Source of the DNA: JAXMAZ01 sp046350115
GTDB taxonomy: Bacteria; Planctomycetota; Planctomycetia; Gemmatales; Gemmataceae
Length of the DNA stretch: 64,000 nt
Assembly (NCBI GenBank): GCA_046350115.1
Contig: JAXMAZ010000016.1
Coordinates: forward strand, 1-64,000
Direction: 5' to 3'
The notes under the pieces are model-generated. The model worked only from the letters and a program-made list of their open reading frames with translations. It searched no databases and was not told the origin of the DNA. Position 1 is the stretch's first letter. Every line of letters begins with the position of its first letter. A program made the position numbers and the translations under genes. Shown in pieces: positions 60,440 through 64,000 of this stretch.

Positions 60440-61510
60440 ATGGGACGGATTGCGTTCGTCGCGCTGGCTACGGTCCTGATGGCGGGGTCCGGACGGGCCG
60501 AGGATCCGCTCGCCGCCGCCATGCGCCGTCGCCAGGAGGCGGCGAAGACGGTCCGGGTCGGGTTCCACCTGAAGGAGTTCGTCGCCAAGGGCGGGGTGAC
60601 GGCGGTCATCGCCGCTATGCCGGGCATGGTGTCCGGCGCCCTGCCGCCGGCGGACACGGAGTTGGAGTCCGACAACGTACTCGTGCTGAGCGGCCCCAAG
60701 GTTCGTGCCGAAAACAACCACCCGCTCTGGAACATTTCGACCGGCAAGGCGGACCGGAATGCCAAGGTCGCGGTGTCGGACGGCCGGCTCGGCGGTGCCA
60801 CCTACGACAACGCGGAGGGAGGGAACGCGACCCCCATCGGCGTCATCAGCCGATTCGCGTACGCGGCGGACATTAACACGTACACCTTCGAGCCACTCCT
60901 TCTGCACTACCGCGGGGTGCAACCGGGGCTGTCTCGGCTCCTCCGGGACGGCCTCAAAGCGACCGGGAGTTACAGCCTCGCCGACGGCCACAACTGCAGC
61001 GTCTATCGGGCCGTTCTGTCCGAAGGCTACACCGTTGAGGTGTGGGCGGACCCCCAGGCGGATTACGTCGTCCGGCGGTGCCGTCACGTGAAGCAGGGCC
61101 GAGTCACCCGCCAGACCGACATCCGGTACACGCCCGGCGGGGCGGCCGGCTGGACGCCGACGGATTGGACCCAGTCCGAATTCGCCCGGGACGGCCGGGT
61201 GGCATCCGTGGCCACAGGGGTCGTGACCGCGGTCGCGGTCAACTCGACGGAGGCCGACGATCTGTTCGAGCTTCGCTTCGCCCCAGGCGTGTACGTGTTC
61301 GACCAGCGGAACAGTCAGAACTATCGGGTGCGAGATGACGGCTTCCTGCAAGCCACGACGGCGGACGGGAAGGATCTGGCCGCCGGCCCGGTTGCCCCGC
61401 CCGGGGCCGGGTGGGTCGTGCGGAACCGCTGGCTACTCCTCGTGTCGGGGTCCGTGGTGGCGACGGCAGTGGTCGCGTGGTGGTGGCTCCGCCGGAGGCG
61501 CTCGGTGTGA
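60440..61510 (+). CDS. Exported protein with C-terminal membrane anchor
   Basis: 356 residues. Signal peptide (RIAFVALATVLMAGSGRA), a large extracytoplasmic domain (VRVGFHLKEFVAKGGVTAVI, NISTGKADRNAKVAVSDGRL, VYRAVLSEGYTVEVWADPQA), and a C-terminal anchor LLLVSGSVVATAVVAWWWLR plus Arg tail. Resembles planctomycete outer-membrane-carrier-like exported proteins in its long beta-rich middle, but I cannot name the family. A DUF1559 gene follows after 46 bp and may be co-transcribed. Confidence 0.7.
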   Translation: MGRIAFVALATVLMAGSGRAEDPLAAAMRRRQEAAKTVRVGFHLKEFVAKGGVTAVIAAMPGMVSGALPPADTELESDNVLVLSGPKVRAENNHPLWNISTGKADRNAKVAVSDGRLGGATYDNAEGGNATPIGVISRFAYAADINTYTFEPLLLHYRGVQPGLSRLLRDGLKATGSYSLADGHNCSVYRAVLSEGYTVEVWADPQADYVVRRCRHVKQGRVTRQTDIRYTPGGAAGWTPTDWTQSEFARDGRVASVATGVVTAVAVNSTEADDLFELRFAPGVYVFDQRNSQNYRVRDDGFLQATTADGKDLAAGPVAPPGAGWVVRNRWLLLVSGSVVATAVVAWWWLRRRRSV

Positions 61511-61556
61511 GGAGCGGTCGTCGTCCCTTGTTTGCCTGGTCGAGTGAGGTCGTCCT

Positions 61557-62615
61557 GTGAACCCGGAGGTTCCTCCTGACGGTGTTCACTGTCGGGCGGT
61601 GTGTGATTCCGGCTTCTGTCGCAGTCAGCCGGGGCTGCCGTGCGATAGCAGGTGTCCCGTGAGGGTATTACAAGGCGGTCGCGGGCGGCTGACACCTCTG
61701 CGCCGGCCCGACCATGCCGGCCCCGGTCGCCGGCCGTTGCCGCGGGGGCTGAGCCTGATCGAACTGGTGGTCGTGCTCGCCGTTCTCGGGGTGCTCGCCG
61801 CCCTCGTCCTCGGGGCGGTCCAGCGGGTCCGGGCGACCGCCGCCCGGGCCGCCTGCGGGAACAACGTCCGCCAGCTCGCCCTGGCCGTCCAGCAGTACGA
61901 TGCCGCCCACGGGGCGCTGCCCCAGGGGTGCGGCTACCCGTACACCCGGCCGCTCGTCGGCTACGACCGCCAGGCCGGGCTGTCCTGGCACACCGCCGTC
62001 CTGCCGTACCTGGAGCAGGACGCCCTCTGGGCCGAGGCGGACGCCGCCTTCCGGGCCAACCCGCTGGGGGACGACTTCGTCACCCACGGCCGGGTCGGGT
62101 GGCACGTCGTTCGAGTGTTTCTCTGTCCGACCGAGCACCGGGAGCGGATGGCCCACATGGAGTACGGGCTGACGTCGTACCGCGGGGTGGCCGGCACCGG
62201 CGTCCCACGGAACGACGGGGTCATGCACCCGGGGCTGCGTGTCCGCCTGCCGGACGTCACCGACGGCACCTCGAACACGGTGATGATCGGCGAGCAGCCG
62301 CCCGGCCGGGACGGGCAGTCCGGGTCGTGGTACGGAAACTGGGGGGCGACCTGCTGCTGGGCGGCCCAGGTGTTCCCGGCCGGGATCCTCGCCCGGGCGG
62401 TGTACGGGAGCGGGTGTGACCTCGCCACCCCGTCCCTGGCCGCCGGCTCGCCGGACGACGACTGCTCGTCCAACCACTTCTGGTCGCTCCACCCCGGCGG
62501 GGCGACCTTCGCCTTCTGCGACGGGTCGGTCCGGTTCCTGCGGTACTCGGCCGCCGCCGTCCTGCCGGACCTGGCCACCCGGGCCGGCGGGGAGGCCGTC
62601 GCCGCCCCGGACTGA
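61557..62615 (+). CDS. DUF1559 prepilin-like exported protein
   Basis: 352 residues from GTG 61557 (GAGG upstream), or 318 from GTG 61659. The prepilin motif RGLSLIELVVVLAVLGVLAA lies about 65 residues in, unusually far, which favours the later start. Then NNVRQLALAVQQYDAAHGAL, LPYLEQDALW, and the C-terminal WSLHPGGATFAFCDGSVRFL. Same family as the gene at 59136. Confidence 0.9.
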   Translation: MNPEVPPDGVHCRAVCDSGFCRSQPGLPCDSRCPVRVLQGGRGRLTPLRRPDHAGPGRRPLPRGLSLIELVVVLAVLGVLAALVLGAVQRVRATAARAACGNNVRQLALAVQQYDAAHGALPQGCGYPYTRPLVGYDRQAGLSWHTAVLPYLEQDALWAEADAAFRANPLGDDFVTHGRVGWHVVRVFLCPTEHRERMAHMEYGLTSYRGVAGTGVPRNDGVMHPGLRVRLPDVTDGTSNTVMIGEQPPGRDGQSGSWYGNWGATCCWAAQVFPAGILARAVYGSGCDLATPSLAAGSPDDDCSSNHFWSLHPGGATFAFCDGSVRFLRYSAAAVLPDLATRAGGEAVAAPD

Positions 62616-62641
62616 CCGGCCCGGTCCGGCCGTGCGGCTGA

Positions 62642-62647
62642 TAGAAT
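62642..62647 (+). promoter_or_regulatory. -10 box (TAGAAT) of the terminal kinase gene
   Basis: GGCTGATAGAATGTCCGG, 30 bases before the ATG; same box as in the cassette spacer repeats. Confidence 0.5.
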
Positions 62648-62677
62648 GTCCGGCACACGTCCCCGCCGGACCGCCGC

Positions 62678-64000
62678 ATGACGCCGCCCCAGCCGACCGA
62701 CCCGACCCGCCCGTTCGGCCCGGCCGACCCCCCGTCCACGGCGGACGCCGCCGTCTGGGAGGACGGCCCGCCGCCGGCCGTCCCCGGGTACGAGGTGGGG
62801 GAGGAACTGGCCCGCGGCGGCATGGGGATCGTGTACCAGGCCCGGCAGCCCAGCCTGAATCGGCCGGTCGCCCTCAAGATGCTCCCCGGCGGCGGCCCGG
62901 CCGACCCCCGGTGGCTGGTCCGGTTCCTGGCCGAGGCCGAGGCGGTGGCCGCCATCGACCACCCGCACGTCGTCCGGGTGTACGAGTTCGGGGAGGCGAA
63001 CGGCCGGCCGTTCCTGGCGATGGAGTTCCTGCCCGGCGGCACTCTGGCTTCCCGGTTTCAAGGGGGGAGGGGGAAGGCTGAGGGGGGAGAAACTGGACCC
63101 GCCGTCCGCCGTCCGCCGTCCGCCTTTTCCCCGCGGGAGGCCGCCGAGCTGGTGAAGAAGCTGGCCGAGGCGGTGGCCGCCGCCCACGCCGCCGGGATCG
63201 TCCACCGGGACTTGAAGCCGGGGAACGTGCTGTTCGACGCGGCCGGCGAGCCGAAGGTGGCCGACTTCGGGCTGGCCAAGCGGGGGCGGGGGGTGGACCT
63301 GACCCTGACCGGGGAGTCGCTCGGCACCCCCGGGTACATGGCCCCGGAGCAGGTGAGCGGGACCGGCCGCGGGTACCCGCTGGCCACCGACATCTGGGCG
63401 CTCGGGGTGATCCTGTACGAGTGCCTGACCGGGGCCAAGCCGTTCCCCGGGGCGGACACCTTCTCGGTCTTCCGCCGGGTGGTGGAGGACGACCCGCCGG
63501 CCGTCCGGTCGGTCGCCCCGGACGTGCCCCGCGACCTGGAACACATCTGCCGCAAGTGCCTGGAGAAAGACCCGGCCGACCGGTACTCGTCGGCCGTCGC
63601 GCTGGCCGCCGACCTGGGCCGGTTCCTGGCCGGGGAGCCGGTGTCCGTCCGCCCGCCCGGGTTGCCGGAGCGGCTGGCCAAGTGGGCGCGGCGGAAGCCG
63701 ACCATCGCCCTGGCCTGGGCGCTCGGGCTGCTGGCCGCGGGGCTGACCCTGGGCGGCGGCGTGGTGTCCGCCCTGTGGCGGCGGGCGGAGGCCGCCAAGA
63801 GCGGGCTGGAGGAGGCGAACCACAGCCTGCGGGCCGTCCGGGACGACCTCCAGGACGCCAACGGCAAGCTGCGGGACGCCCAGGACGCGGTCCGCCGGCT
63901 GCGGGCGAACGCGGCCGTCGACCTGGCCCACCGGGAGTACCTGGCGAACAGCTTCCCCCGCGCCCGCAGGTTGCTGGACGAGGTGCCGGCCGACCTGCGG
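62678..64000 (+). CDS. Ser/Thr protein kinase with membrane helix, 3' end outside window
   Basis: 441 codons in the window, frame open to the end. Kinase domain from about residue 38: LARGGMGIVYQARQ, VALKMLPGG, HRDLKPGNVLFDAA, DFGLAK, GTPGYMAPEQVSG, DLEHICRKCLEKDPADRY. A membrane helix (LAWALGLLAAGLTLGGGVVS, about 347-366) and a coiled coil follow, so a sensor domain probably lies beyond. Within the kinase fold, residues about 128-146 (GGRGKAEGGETGPAVRRPPS) are a low-complexity insertion coded by GCCGTCC repeats. Confidence 0.93.
   Translation, partial: MTPPQPTDPTRPFGPADPPSTADAAVWEDGPPPAVPGYEVGEELARGGMGIVYQARQPSLNRPVALKMLPGGGPADPRWLVRFLAEAEAVAAIDHPHVVRVYEFGEANGRPFLAMEFLPGGTLASRFQGGRGKAEGGETGPAVRRPPSAFSPREAAELVKKLAEAVAAAHAAGIVHRDLKPGNVLFDAAGEPKVADFGLAKRGRGVDLTLTGESLGTPGYMAPEQVSGTGRGYPLATDIWALGVILYECLTGAKPFPGADTFSVFRRVVEDDPPAVRSVAPDVPRDLEHICRKCLEKDPADRYSSAVALAADLGRFLAGEPVSVRPPGLPERLAKWARRKPTIALAWALGLLAAGLTLGGGVVSALWRRAEAAKSGLEEANHSLRAVRDDLQDANGKLRDAQDAVRRLRANAAVDLAHREYLANSFPRARRLLDEVPADLR

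Overview
The window looks like chromosome of a planctomycete of the Gemmata type. It is very GC-rich and carries family signatures typical of that group: prepilin-like DUF1559 proteins, Uma2, DUF4058 and DUF2934 families, a PEP-CTERM-anchored autotransporter-repeat protein, several Ser/Thr kinases fused to membrane or TPR segments, PadR plus HAAS pairs, and many long palindromic intergenic repeats. This assignment rests on gene content; no marker gene is present. I saw no tRNA, rRNA or CRISPR array.

Layout. 1-7.8 kb: a leftward prophage module whose HK97-type portal gene is split in two by a roughly 6.04 kb insert (1058-7098) that carries a rightward RND efflux pair (lipoprotein adaptor plus pump). 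The 8-bp sequence CTGACGGG is present at both junctions. 8-14 kb: secreted methyltransferase, Ser/Thr kinase, TlpA-like thioredoxin, then two badly frameshifted genes (sulfatase, Uma2). 14-28 kb: PEP-CTERM autotransporter-repeat protein, yellow/MRJP-like protein, zinc-ribbon protein, RRM RNA-binding protein, desaturase, DUF4058, an SPFH/small-membrane/ribbon-helix-helix operon under a 26-bp perfect palindrome, HEAT protein, purM, and an AbiE-like pair under a 45-bp palindrome. 28-37 kb: a leftward glycan cluster (GT2, FkbM methyltransferase, coiled coil, GT4, and two tandemly duplicated GT2-GT4 fusions), with several frameshifts between 30.0 and 31.0 kb. 37-42 kb: ECF-type ABC transporter parts and a secreted papain-like protease pair whose promoter matches that of the prophage module. 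42-49.4 kb: DUF4291 gene between direct repeats, a membrane spermidine-synthase-like protein containing an in-frame 147-bp palindrome, two PIN toxin-antitoxin (TA) modules (one dead), PadR/HAAS and HigBA. 49.5-59.1 kb: Hsp70, nucleotidyltransferases, a secreted zinc peptidase, a kinase-TPR protein, then a tandem array of small gene cassettes separated by copies of a repeat that resembles the 3' end of the kinase gene and carries a -10 promoter box. 59.1-64 kb: two DUF1559 proteins, an anchored secreted protein and a kinase running off the end.

The most unusual points are (i) the efflux operon inserted in a phage portal gene, (ii) the serial TA cassettes with promoter-bearing repeats, (iii) a palindromic repeat that has become coding sequence inside a membrane enzyme, and (iv) matching promoters and a shared operator half-site at two phage-linked loci 34 kb apart. 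Many coding regions are clean, but 10.1-13.7 kb and 30.0-31.0 kb hold clusters of single-base indels that may be decay or sequence error.
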